This document shows, in pieces, positions 6,588 to 12,643 of a stretch of DNA of 26,637 bases; the stretch's first letter is position 1, and the number at the start of each line of letters is the position of its first letter. Location: positions 1 through 26,637 of the IMG/VR virus record IMGVR_UViG_3300044951_000278; one strand, 5' to 3'. The stretch is from a virus. The notes beneath the pieces were generated by a model. That model saw only the letters and a program-made list of their open reading frames with translations, had not been told where the DNA came from and searched no databases. The position numbers and the translations under genes were made by a program.

Positions 6588-6766
6588 GTTCTTTCCCTGA
6601 TCGCATCCATGTGGACATAGCCAGTTGAAGCATCCAAAATTTCGATTATTTCATTGCGTTCATGCTCTGCTACCAGTTTGGCAAAGCGCACAAGCCCATC
6701 TTCATCAAACTTCAGACCGCTTACAGTGTGTTCTATTGCCAATTTAACAATGTCGTCTTTGGTCAT
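6584..6766 (-). CDS. small phage protein, AIRERT type
   Basis: A 60-residue acidic helical protein, MTKDDIVKLAIEHTVSGLKF..., ending MDAIRERT. The pattern of an N-terminal DDI-LA-EA helix, a central RFAKLVAEHERNE helix and a terminal AIRER motif is very common in small phage proteins of unknown function. GGAGG sits 6 bases upstream of ATG 6766. It overlaps both neighbours by 4 bases. Confidence 0.75.
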   Translation of the reverse strand: MTKDDIVKLAIEHTVSGLKFDEDGLVRFAKLVAEHERNEIIEILDASTGYVHMDAIRERT

Positions 6767-6996
6767 ACATCCTCCATCTTGAAGTTGAGTTTGTGATGCT
6801 GAAAACGCATTGCAGCTTCACACTCCAACTCTTTGAAAGATTCGTCACTCAGCAAACCGATACAGTTGCGACCCTCGAACCAAACCTCACGAATAGACTC
6901 GTTAAAGGTGGAATCTAGGTCTTGCTCATATTCGTAAACGACTGTTACGACTTCGCTACCCGCACCGATTGTTGTATCAAATTCCCATGTGTTCAT
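6763..6996 (-). CDS. small hypothetical protein
   Basis: A 77-residue acidic protein (MNTWEFDTTIGAGSEVVTVV...), probably beta-rich at its N terminus. No family is recognised. AGGAG lies 6 bases upstream of ATG 6996. The 65-base gap before it contains an inverted repeat and one AGGG/CCCT-type element, so an internal promoter may start here. Confidence 0.7.
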   Translation of the reverse strand: MNTWEFDTTIGAGSEVVTVVYEYEQDLDSTFNESIREVWFEGRNCIGLLSDESFKELECEAAMRFQHHKLNFKMEDV

Positions 6997-7024
6997 AATT
7001 CACTCCTGTTAAAAATTAAATGTT

Positions 7025-7064
7025 ATTCCTGTTTTGGAATGTTTTGAATAGGGATAAACCCTTA
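7025..7064. promoter_or_regulatory. inverted repeats upstream of the 6996 gene
   Basis: Two elements are present: ATTCC-TGTTTT-GGAAT (7025-7040) and TAGGG-ATAAA-CCCTTA (7049-7064); the latter overlaps the rusA stop codon. They occupy the only noncoding gap inside the leftward block and could be operators of an internal promoter. No clear -35/-10 pair is seen. Confidence 0.3.
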
Positions 7065-7490
7065 GTCCAAGCATTCTTTTACACACACATCTATGCCTGA
7101 TTGACTTGAGTAAACCTTCGTTACATGGATGTTTACGATCTGTGTGTCATCTTTGTAAACAACTCCATTCATGGCATCTTCTACACTCTTGAGAACATTT
7201 GATGCGTCAGGCTTCTTAATTGGTTTCTCAAAGCCGTTTAAACAGTCTGCTATTTTCTTTTTAGAGTAAGACTTGGGGATTGGCGCTCGAATGTAGAGAT
7301 ACAGATTTACAGGGGTCTCCAATGGTTCAGAACTTCCCATTGCCTCGGTTGCGGCTTCTTTGATTAAAGATTCATAGGTTCTGGTTTTGTCAGGGGTGTA
7401 AGTCTGGACAAAGTTTCCTCGCCTAGCGTATCTTGCTCTTTGTTTGCCAACAGGGTCAGCATCCAACTTAAAAGTGACCATGAAAGTCAT
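7062..7490 (-). CDS. rusA: RusA-like Holliday junction resolvase
   Basis: A 142-residue endonuclease that resolves Holliday junctions formed in phage recombination/replication. The RusA fold is indicated by an early basic stretch DADPVGKQRARYARRG, the central KPDASNVLKSVEDAMNG (residues 92-108) and the acidic VVYKDDTQIV (109-118) that supplies metal-binding aspartates. The usual second Asp in KPDxDN is replaced by Ser here (KPDASN), a variation worth noting though I believe it occurs in other phage homologues. Length is normal for the family. It overlaps the upstream gene by 4 bases and works in the same pathway as the Ref-like nuclease and the ERF annealing protein. Confidence 0.88.
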   Translation of the reverse strand: MTFMVTFKLDADPVGKQRARYARRGNFVQTYTPDKTRTYESLIKEAATEAMGSSEPLETPVNLYLYIRAPIPKSYSKKKIADCLNGFEKPIKKPDASNVLKSVEDAMNGVVYKDDTQIVNIHVTKVYSSQSGIDVCVKECLD

Positions 7491-7699
7491 AGAAGTGTCC
7501 CATCTTTGATTCGGTTCATATATTCCCTAATTCTGTCTCTAGCACCTGTGCCATAAATTCTTTCGGCTCTTTCAAGTCTGGCACGAATGAGATCACGATT
7601 TTTACTTCCTTCCCAATTCCGATAGAGTTCCCTAGCTTCGGCTTGCTCTAGGATTACTCTATCGCTTGGGCCTTGAATGTTACGTCTGCTCCAGGTCAC
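7487..7699 (-). CDS. small Arg-rich phage protein
   Basis: A 70-residue protein with 14 arginines (SRRNIQGPSDRVILEQAEAR, RLERAERIYGTGARDRIREY). It probably forms helices and may bind nucleic acid. It resembles small proteins often encoded beside phage rusA, without assigned function. The start is GTG 7699, supported by GGAG 7 bases upstream. Its 5' end overlaps the preceding small gene by 20 bases and its stop overlaps rusA. Confidence 0.7.
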   Translation of the reverse strand: MTWSRRNIQGPSDRVILEQAEARELYRNWEGSKNRDLIRARLERAERIYGTGARDRIREYMNRIKDGTLL

Positions 7700-7793
7700 C
7701 AGTTAACTCCAAGGCTAAATTTATTAAACGTACGGGATAAGGTACGCCTTCCTTAACTCTGTCTAGCAGTCTCATGGCTTCAAAGTAGTTCAT
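7680..7793 (-). CDS. 37-residue phage protein
   Basis: The frame encodes MNYFEAMRLLDRVKEGVPYP and a further 17 residues ending LELTGDLEQT. The pattern (MNY-EA--LLD-V-EG-PYP...LTGDL) resembles small proteins I remember from betaproteobacterial phages. ATG 7793 follows the upstream stop TAA directly, with GGGGA upstream, so it is translationally coupled to the PP-loop gene. The function is unknown. Confidence 0.65.
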   Translation of the reverse strand: MNYFEAMRLLDRVKEGVPYPVRLINLALELTGDLEQT

Positions 7794-8660
7794 TTAATCC
7801 CCACAGAAGCAAGCAATTGCCTCTTCATTTGGATCAAACATATCTTTTTGCTGAGAAGAATATTTGGCCATGGTTTCATAAGTTGGATGATCTCTGGAGA
7901 AATGAATGACACTTTTGGCAAAGTTATCTTTTGCGTAGCTTTCCATTTCTACCCACCAAACTGCTCTTTCTGGCTTTTCTTGGATAAGAGAAACAATTTG
8001 AGCAACAGGTTTATGAAAACATAAATCACAATTTGAATGAAAACTTTTCCCGTTATACATTGGCGTATTTAAGTTAAATGGTTGAGATTCCCAAAAATCA
8101 CCAATGTGAGAAGCTATTACTCCAGCATCTGCCAGGGGAGTCAAAAAGTCTCCAATCCAATTTTTCTTTCGTTGAGCGCCATTAGACCCTCTCATTTTAG
8201 CTACTCGCCTTTGCTCATCAGAACGAATGCCAACCATCTGGTCGCATGGATTGTCATCAGTTCCAATATTTTGGTCTTTTAAATACTTATGAACAATATC
8301 GATTTTTAGTTCACCAGTGCAAAACCGCATAAAACCATTTGGCAGGGCTTTCTTTTTAATGCACATATCTCGGAAAGGCTCTCCATTTCTTGCAGCCGTT
8401 TCGTAGGAAACCACTTCATAGCCAAGTTTGTTATCTCTCCATTCCAGCCAAACAATTGGAACATTCCAGTTTGTTGAGCAATCGTGAATAAACTTAAGGG
8501 TTGCCTCTTCTTCTTTGCCTGTATTGGCAAAACAAACAACTGCCTCTGGCGGTAGGCTCATGTGGTGAGCTTCTAAAACTCTGTACAACATATATGCGCT
8601 AGTTCTGCCGCCAGAAAAACTAATGCAAGTTGGGGTTTTAATTTCAAATGGATTACTCAT
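7794..8660 (-). CDS. PP-loop PAPS-reductase-family protein
   Basis: A 288-residue member of the PAPS reductase/DndC-like PP-loop ATPase superfamily. The nucleotide-binding loop is SFSGGRTSA (residues 14-22), followed by CFANTGKEEEATLKF. Cysteines in RFCTGELKI, CDLCFHKP and the C-terminal CFCGD could hold an Fe-S cluster. The ECGLH-type C-terminal motif of true PAPS reductases is absent, so sulfite production is unlikely. Phage members are common near replication genes and are suspected of thiolation or DNA-modification roles (DndC is the precedent). ATG 8660 has GGAG 6 bases upstream and overlaps the preceding stop as ATGA. Family confidence is high; function is unresolved. Confidence 0.8.
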   Translation of the reverse strand: MSNPFEIKTPTCISFSGGRTSAYMLYRVLEAHHMSLPPEAVVCFANTGKEEEATLKFIHDCSTNWNVPIVWLEWRDNKLGYEVVSYETAARNGEPFRDMCIKKKALPNGFMRFCTGELKIDIVHKYLKDQNIGTDDNPCDQMVGIRSDEQRRVAKMRGSNGAQRKKNWIGDFLTPLADAGVIASHIGDFWESQPFNLNTPMYNGKSFHSNCDLCFHKPVAQIVSLIQEKPERAVWWVEMESYAKDNFAKSVIHFSRDHPTYETMAKYSSQQKDMFDPNEEAIACFCGD

Positions 8661-9421
8661 GCTTTTCTCCGATAAGCGTTAAGAATTGCTCGTTCTTCAG
8701 GTGTTGGAGGGCGAGTTATTTTTTCATCAGCCTTGATCTTCTCAAGCGCAGGGTCAGGCTCATTTGATGGCGCAACAGTGAGCCTTACTTTGTCGGCAGG
8801 GTTTGGTTTAACAATCCACTCTGCTTTTAAGCCTTGGCTGCCACGACTGCACCATTCAGCCAAAAACTTTTCCAAAGGCCAACCAAGTATCTTTGCTTCA
8901 GCAATAGCACCATTCAAAACAGTTTGGGTAATCGGTGCTTTCTTGCTTTTACGCAAGGCTACCCAATCATTCCAAATTTGCTGAGAAACATCTGGTGGGC
9001 AAGCAACGCTAGTTGCGCTCTCTCTCTTTGGTTTATGGTTATTGGTTAGTGGTTCTTGGTTATTGGTTGCTATTGGGGTAGCATTAGGGGGGCTAATAGC
9101 CTCCCCATTGGGGGGTGTTCCCCACCTCTTAGCAGCCCCACGTTTACCTGCTTCAGCAAACTCTTTGTATTGCTTGATTTCCTTGTCTGCACGAGGAGAA
9201 ACAAAGCCATCCTCTGTTGAAATAAAGAACTCATTGAGGACAGTCATAACGTCTTCTTCATGCTCACGCATACCGATCTGACGAGCAACATCCCTGTGCT
9301 TTATGGGTTTCTCATGCAAAAAGTAGAAGTCTAGCAAACGTCTGTAAGCTAAATCTTCCAACAAAGAAAGGTGGTGGGTGTGACTTTTGTAGTCACCAAT
9401 GTGAAACTGGTAGTAGTGCAT
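8657..9421 (-). CDS. DUF1376 replication-type protein
   Basis: A 254-residue protein starting MHYYQFHIGDYKSHTHHLSL, the signature of the DUF1376 (YdaU-like) domain, residues 1-100, a winged-helix-like region seen in phage replication/primosome proteins. A Pro/Asn/Thr-rich linker follows (about 102-135) whose TNNQEPLTNNHK segment is coded by near-repeats. The C-terminal region QQIWNDWVALRKSKKAPITQ...EKFLAEWCSRGSQGLKAEWI resembles the C-terminal region of DnaT/O-like proteins. It probably recruits the host helicase/primase at the origin. Start ATG 9421 has a weak GGA upstream. No separate helicase loader is visible in the window. Confidence 0.78.
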   Translation of the reverse strand: MHYYQFHIGDYKSHTHHLSLLEDLAYRRLLDFYFLHEKPIKHRDVARQIGMREHEEDVMTVLNEFFISTEDGFVSPRADKEIKQYKEFAEAGKRGAAKRWGTPPNGEAISPPNATPIATNNQEPLTNNHKPKRESATSVACPPDVSQQIWNDWVALRKSKKAPITQTVLNGAIAEAKILGWPLEKFLAEWCSRGSQGLKAEWIVKPNPADKVRLTVAPSNEPDPALEKIKADEKITRPPTPEERAILNAYRRKA

Positions 9422-9443
9422 ATATTCCGCTTTTTAACCACCC

Positions 9444-9494
9444 TTAAAAGGAATTGCCAGCAGGAGAAGGGTTAACTCTTTTCGGTGCGCTCAT
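9444..9494 (-). CDS. possible 16-residue leader peptide
   Basis: MSAPKRVNPSPAGNSF is encoded immediately upstream of the DUF1376 gene, ending 22 bases before its start. AGG lies 9 bases upstream of the ATG. The start codon sits in the loop of the 9484-9505 hairpin. It may be a real short phage peptide, a leader controlling the next gene, or chance. Confidence 0.3.
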   Translation of the reverse strand: MSAPKRVNPSPAGNSF

Positions 9495-9505
9495 GACTTC
9501 GCACC
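9484..9505 (-). repeat. hairpin enclosing a start codon
   Basis: Inverted repeat GGTGCG/CGCACC with a 10-base interior. On the minus-strand RNA the AUG of the 16-residue peptide is in the loop and its AGG in the stem. No U-run follows, so it is not a classical terminator. Confidence 0.4.
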
Positions 9506-9547
9506 TAGCTGGATTCCATAATATCAAACTAATTCTACTTTGTAAAC

Positions 9548-9910
9548 TCAAATAAATTGATTATTTGTGATTTCATTTGTTGGTTTTCTGCCAAACAAAC
9601 GAATAGCTTGGTTGTTCATAGAAGCATACTCAGCCTTAGTGAAGATGCCTTTAGCGTTCCTGATGTCAAAGGGGTTTAGCAGATCACGAGGTTCTTCTAC
9701 CTTTTCAGCCTCAATCATATGCGGCTCTAACGTGTACTGAGAAACCCAAGAACGACCTAACTTAATTTTTCCAATTTTTAATTTCTTCTTGTAGCTCATC
9801 TTTGTGCAACAAGCTGCAATGGATAGTCTTGGAATGCCTGTTAAATCTTCTATTTGATAGGAAGTAAGTGGGCCGTTTTGTAATGCTCTGATAACTGCTT
9901 CTTGGGTCAT
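9548..9910 (-). CDS. winged-helix-type DNA-binding protein
   Basis: A 120-residue protein whose first 60 residues look like a winged helix: MTQEAVIRALQNGPLTSYQI, EDLTGIPRLSIAACCTKMSY, then KKLKIGKIKLGRSWVSQYTL. The pattern (helix, 'gpLTSyQIeDLTGIPR' recognition helix, basic wing) is typical of phage regulators or replication accessory proteins. The C-terminal third is helical and may dimerise. It is the second gene of the leftward early unit; ATG 9910 overlaps the previous stop (ATGA). The target is unknown; the nearby divergent control region is an obvious candidate. Confidence 0.65.
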   Translation of the reverse strand: MTQEAVIRALQNGPLTSYQIEDLTGIPRLSIAACCTKMSYKKKLKIGKIKLGRSWVSQYTLEPHMIEAEKVEEPRDLLNPFDIRNAKGIFTKAEYASMNNQAIRLFGRKPTNEITNNQFI

Positions 9911-10086
9911 TTGTAAAGGTTCTCTAGGTTGATTGGGCGGTTTAGATGGAGTTCTAGCGTTCTGGCAAGCAAAGCTGTTACAGCCGCATCAAAGTCCTCT
10001 GGTTCGGTTGTATAAGCATCTGCCATTGTTTGAGAGTACCCAAGCAAGGCTTCAGCGCATCTTTTTTCAAGTATTTCAGTTTTCAT
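9907..10086 (-). CDS. 59-residue hypothetical protein, first gene of leftward operon
   Basis: The frame encodes MKTEILEKRCAEALLGYSQT, a middle segment MADAYTTEPEDFDAAVTALL, and ends LNRPINLENLYK. It is acidic and probably all-helical. AGG lies 8 bases upstream of ATG 10086. It is the promoter-proximal gene of the leftward recombination/replication operon and overlaps the winged-helix gene by 4 bases. No family is recognised. Confidence 0.65.
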   Translation of the reverse strand: MKTEILEKRCAEALLGYSQTMADAYTTEPEDFDAAVTALLARTLELHLNRPINLENLYK

Positions 10087-10141
10087 GCGAGTAGCCTAAC
10101 ATGATAAAAAAGTTGCGTAAATTAGGGAAAACCCCTATGTA
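10087..10141. promoter_or_regulatory. divergent early promoter region with AGGG/CCCC operator
   Basis: Leftward: TATCAT (10107-10102, five of six to TATAAT) with TTCCCT 17 bases upstream. Rightward: TTGCGT (10113-10118), 17-base spacer, TATGTA (10136-10141). The element TTAGGGAAAACCCCTA (10122-10137) fills the rightward spacer and overlaps the leftward -35, so one protein bound there could control both early operons. The element is seen; the promoters are weak matches. Confidence 0.45.
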
Positions 10142-10172
10142 AATTCAGGAATCTGTGTGGCACATTATCGGT

Positions 10173-10192
10173 GTGGGCAAACAGTAGCCCAC
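10173..10192 (+). promoter_or_regulatory. 5'-leader hairpin of the rightward early operon
   Basis: GTGGGC/GCCCAC stem (6 bp, plus two flanking G-U pairs) with an 8-base loop, 17 bases before the first start codon. No U-run follows, so it more likely stabilises or controls the leader RNA than terminates it. Confidence 0.45.
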
Positions 10193-10209
10193 GTTTAACA
10201 GGAGTAAAT

Positions 10210-10410
10210 ATGCCGATTCTTAATGGAAAAAAGGTTGTAGACCTAGAGATAGATGGAGTAGATAGCAGAGACTTTCCAGACTTCTCTGATGCCTACTTTT
10301 CAAGTGGATGCTATGAAGATGGAACACCATTGACAGAAGATGAGTTAAACAAGCTCACCGATCTGGCGGGTGATGTTCTGTGGACAATGGCTTACGAGAG
10401 TTTCCACTAA
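10210..10410 (+). CDS. small acidic early protein
   Basis: A 66-residue protein, MPILNGKKVVDLEIDGVDSR, then DFPDFSDAYFSSGCYEDGTP, ending MAYESFH. It is acidic with 'LTEDELNKLTD' near the C terminus, and resembles small early proteins at this position in other phages. The ATG at 10210 is chosen because AGGAG lies 5 bases upstream; the upstream GTG at 10171 falls inside the leader hairpin. It is the first gene of the rightward operon and its stop shares a base with the next start (TAATG). Confidence 0.65.
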   Translation: MPILNGKKVVDLEIDGVDSRDFPDFSDAYFSSGCYEDGTPLTEDELNKLTDLAGDVLWTMAYESFH

Positions 10411-10598
10411 TGAAAACACTATTTGAGTTCTTTGTGGAAGAGTTCTCAGACATCCACTACTGCCCTTATTGCCTGGCAATCAAAGGGGATAAAATAGTTT
10501 GCTGCCAAGAAGCAGACTTTATCGAGTTTAAGGATTTATATCCTGAACAACAAAAAGAGATTATTCAACAAGAGTTAAACGAAAATCAAAGGAGTTAA
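10410..10598 (+). CDS. small protein with CxxC motif
   Basis: A 62-residue protein, MKTLFEFFVEEFSDIHYCPY, with CPYC and, 10 residues on, CC (GDKIVCCQEADF), which could bind one zinc ion. The C terminus is acidic and helical (EQQKEIIQQELNENQRS). The start at 10410 is coupled to the previous stop; ATG 10380 would lie inside the previous gene. The function is unknown. Confidence 0.6.
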   Translation: MKTLFEFFVEEFSDIHYCPYCLAIKGDKIVCCQEADFIEFKDLYPEQQKEIIQQELNENQRS

Positions 10599-10600
10599 TC

Positions 10601-11215
10601 ATGGGTGTACATAAAAAGTTAATGGATGCAAGGATTCTCTTGCAACAAGCACCACTAAAGAAGTCAGGCCATAACAAGTTTGCGGGTTATTCTTACTTCG
10701 AGCTTGGTGACTTTCTGCCAACAATCAATCAAATCTTCGCTAAAGTAGGTCTGTGCGGTGTTGTATCGTTCGATAAAGAACTAGCAACCCTGACCATTAC
10801 CGATACTGAAGACAGTACAGAGATCAAGCTGACAAGCCCTATGGCAGAAGCTAACCTAAAGGGATGCCATCCAATCCAGAATCTTGGTGCGGTAGAAACG
10901 TATACCAGGCGGTATCTGTGGGTTTCAGCAATGGAAATTGTTGAGCATGATGCGCTAGACTCTTCTGCGCCTTTGAAGGAAGATAAGGTCATCATTAGCC
11001 CAACTCAGGGCGCAATGGATAATATTCCTCCAGAGGAAGTGCAGTACTTGCAAGAGATGGCAGTTGAATTGATTGCTACCTGTGAGCAAGGTGACCCCAA
11101 GGCAGCTTGGGATAAGTTGGAAGGAGAGAACCTTGATGCAGAACAAAAGATTGCATTGTGGACACTCCTACCCAGTAAAGTAAGAAGTGCGTTAAAGAAA
11201 GCGAAGGAAATGTGA
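10601..11215 (+). CDS. erf: ERF-family single-strand annealing protein
   Basis: A 204-residue single-strand DNA annealing recombinase of the ERF superfamily (P22 Erf type). Characteristic segments are the N-terminal KLMDARILLQQAPLKKSGHN-KFAGYSYFELGDFLPTINQIF, the central beta region, and HPIQNLGAVETYTRRYLWVS followed by AMEIVEHDALD. ERF proteins pair complementary strands during RecA-independent recombination and genome circularisation; they usually act with a nuclease and SSB. Here the SSB-like protein is next door and RusA and Ref-like proteins are in the divergent operon. GGAG lies 6 bases upstream of ATG 10601. Length is typical and the key core motif is intact. Confidence 0.9.
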   Translation: MGVHKKLMDARILLQQAPLKKSGHNKFAGYSYFELGDFLPTINQIFAKVGLCGVVSFDKELATLTITDTEDSTEIKLTSPMAEANLKGCHPIQNLGAVETYTRRYLWVSAMEIVEHDALDSSAPLKEDKVIISPTQGAMDNIPPEEVQYLQEMAVELIATCEQGDPKAAWDKLEGENLDAEQKIALWTLLPSKVRSALKKAKEM

Positions 11216-11451
11216 TGGAAAAGAAAGATAACTCAGGCGTTTTATTCAAGAACGACAAAAAAGAGTCAGAGAAACACCCTGATTACAAAGGAAATATCAC
11301 AGTGGGTGGTCAGGATTACTGGCTATCTGCATGGATTAAAGAGGGCAAATCAGGCAAATTCATGGGTTTAGCAGTATCACCCAAAGAAGACTATCAGCCC
11401 AAACAAGCCCCTAAGAAGGCTAGTTTTGAAGATGAAGACCTGCCGTTTTGA
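11215..11451 (+). CDS. SSB-like small protein (DUF736-like)
   Basis: A 78-residue protein, MEKKDNSGVLFKNDKKESEK, then HPDYKGNITVGGQDYWLSAW and an acidic tail ending FEDEDLPF. The beta-strand pattern (GVLFKND...YKGNI...DYWLSAWIKEGKSGKFMGLAV) fits a compact OB-like or DUF736-like fold, and the acidic DLPF tip resembles the SSB C-terminal peptide that binds partner proteins. Location right after ERF fits a single-strand DNA-binding role. ATG 11215 overlaps the erf stop (TGATG), with AAGGA 6 bases upstream. Confidence 0.68.
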   Translation: MEKKDNSGVLFKNDKKESEKHPDYKGNITVGGQDYWLSAWIKEGKSGKFMGLAVSPKEDYQPKQAPKKASFEDEDLPF

Positions 11452-11465
11452 GTTAATATAAACCC

Positions 11466-11521
11466 GAGGGGAGAGCTGTGCAAAGGATTTTCCTAGCTTG
11501 CAGACGAGCAGTTTTCCCCTC
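11466..11521 (+). ncRNA. compound intergenic hairpin in early operon
   Basis: Outer arms 11466-11479 and 11508-11521 pair over 14 positions (GAGGGGAGAGCTGT against GCAGTTTTCCCCTC), 11 Watson-Crick and 3 G-U. Inside, GCAA (11480-11483) pairs with TTGC (11498-11501) and AGGA (11484-11487) with TCCT (11491-11494). No U-run follows, so it is not an intrinsic terminator. It lies between the SSB-like gene and the next ribosome site (AGGAG at 11529). It could be a processing site, attenuator or protein-binding RNA. Confidence 0.5.
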
Positions 11522-11536
11522 ACCCAATAGGAGTCA

Positions 11537-11869
11537 ATGATGAGAGATATTTTTAACAACATGAAAGATTCGATGGAGAGATTCTTTGGTACTGAACCAT
11601 TTAAGTTGGTACGCAAAGAAGACCCCACAACAAGCCATCAAGCGGCTCAAGCAGTTGATACCACCAAGCTAGAAAGTCTTGTCTACGAGGCTATAAAGGG
11701 CTTTCCAGATGGGTGTATCTCAGACGAGATACTAGAGATGTATCCAAACTACCCATATTCCTCAATAACAGCAAGGTATCGTGCTTTGTTAGACAAGGAT
11801 TTAATTGAAGTAACGGGTGTCAAACGAGGTCGGTTTGGCAGAAATCAACGAGTGATGAAAGCGAAATAA
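11537..11869 (+). CDS. winged-helix phage protein
   Basis: A 110-residue protein with RKEDPTTSHQAAQAVDTTKL (residues 26-45), then LESLVYEAIKGFPDGCISDE and SSITARYRALLDKDLIEVTG. This is a winged-helix pattern common in phages (TSH-AA---D---L---V---I---P-G-T--E), with C-terminal KRGRFGRNQRVM resembling the basic wing. It may be a transcriptional or replication accessory regulator. AGGAG lies 3 bases upstream of ATG 11537 and 6 before the adjacent ATG 11540. The preceding noncoding gap holds the compound hairpin. Confidence 0.75.
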   Translation: MMRDIFNNMKDSMERFFGTEPFKLVRKEDPTTSHQAAQAVDTTKLESLVYEAIKGFPDGCISDEILEMYPNYPYSSITARYRALLDKDLIEVTGVKRGRFGRNQRVMKAK

Positions 11870-12051
11870 TGTTAGAAAAACCACCTTATTCAAAGATCAG
11901 TTATCCATCTACCCCAAACAAAGACTTTAAATGGTCTACAGGATCAGATGTGCAGGCAATTTGGAGAAAGCATGGATGGACTCCACCCTCAGAGAAAATG
12001 CTTCCACCACCACCTGAGAAATATCAAGAACCTTTAAGGAGAGTGAGATGA
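11869..12051 (+). CDS. small Pro-rich hypothetical protein
   Basis: A 60-residue basic protein with MLEKPPYSKISYPSTPNKDF and later VQAIWRKHGWTPPSEKMLPP. The 'VQ-IWR--GW-PPS' segment recurs in small phage early proteins as far as I remember; no function is known. Its start shares a base with the previous stop (TAATG) and its end overlaps the MazG-like gene by 4 bases. Confidence 0.7.
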   Translation: MLEKPPYSKISYPSTPNKDFKWSTGSDVQAIWRKHGWTPPSEKMLPPPPEKYQEPLRRVR

Positions 12052-12353
12052 GTTACGCAGCAATTGAAATAAAGATTTTGCAATGGTCTGAAGCCCGTAA
12101 GATCATTCCTAATAGCAACCCAGAGTCTCAGCTACTCAAGGCGGTATCTGAGATGGGAGAACTCGCAGATGCCACAATTAAAAAAGACAAAGAAGCTATT
12201 GTTGATTCTGTTGGTGATGTCATGGTCTGTCTTATTAACTACTGCGCTCTTCAAGACATCAATCTGGTAGACTGCATGGAAATAGCATACGATCAGATCA
12301 AGAATCGTAAGGGTACTCTTTTGCCAAACGGAGTCTTCCAGAAGGACACTTGA
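12048..12353 (+). CDS. MazG-like NTP pyrophosphohydrolase
   Basis: A 101-residue all-alpha NTP pyrophosphohydrolase. The metal-binding motifs are present: EMGELAD (ExxE) near residue 36, and DSVGDVMVCLINYC (residues 53-66), which aligns with the EExGD signature of MazG-type enzymes (first Glu replaced by Asp, second by Ser). The enzyme would hydrolyse an NTP or dNTP to the monophosphate and pyrophosphate; phage versions may shape nucleotide pools or lower ppGpp signalling. GGAG is 5 bases upstream and ATGA overlaps the previous stop. One standard acidic residue is replaced by Ser, so activity should be tested. Confidence 0.8.
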   Translation: MSYAAIEIKILQWSEARKIIPNSNPESQLLKAVSEMGELADATIKKDKEAIVDSVGDVMVCLINYCALQDINLVDCMEIAYDQIKNRKGTLLPNGVFQKDT

Positions 12354-12411
12354 GTGTCATAAATCAAATCTACTATGTCATTGCAACAATCGGTTGCGTC
12401 AGGAGAACATC

Positions 12412-12606
12412 ATGAAATTTGAAATGGAATTTGGTTGGACAGGTAGTGAGAAAATTATTGTCGAGTCGCACGACTTTAGTAAAATTAAGATTATTCAAGA
12501 ATTTATTGAATACCAAATCGAGACAGATTGGGCTGAATATGAAGACGCTGACGAACTTGAGGTTGAACTTGAAGAAGATACAGAAGAAGAAGAAGTAATT
12601 GAGTAA
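12412..12606 (+). CDS. highly acidic small protein
   Basis: A 64-residue protein, MKFEMEFGWTGSEKIIVESH..., with 24 Asp/Glu, only 4 Lys and no Arg. The last 28 residues are almost a continuous acidic run (EDADELEVELEEDTEEEEVI). AGGAG lies 6 bases upstream of ATG 12412, which is preferred to TTG 12394. It is the last gene of the rightward early operon. The composition suggests a DNA mimic or a polyanionic inhibitor of a host DNA-binding protein, but no homology is recognised. Confidence 0.65.
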   Translation: MKFEMEFGWTGSEKIIVESHDFSKIKIIQEFIEYQIETDWAEYEDADELEVELEEDTEEEEVIE

Positions 12607-12613
12607 TTTTATA

Positions 12614-12643
12614 GGGGCTTACTTTGCTAAAAGGTAAAGCCCC
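12614..12643. terminator. possible bidirectional terminator between convergent operons
   Basis: GGGGCTT/AAGCCCC stem, extended by GTA/TAC with one bulge, with a short loop, at the junction of the rightward early and leftward late operons. It lies at the 3' end of the 47-residue gene. Neither strand has a clear U-run, so it would be a weak intrinsic or rho-assisted terminator. Confidence 0.4.

Noticed and set aside
10171-10209. GTG start extending the first rightward gene
   Set aside because: The extension covers the leader hairpin, while ATG 10210 has a good AGGAG.
12345-12358. GACACT-TG-AGTGTC palindrome at the end of the MazG-like gene
   Set aside because: The loop is too short and there is no U-run; I cannot assign a role.
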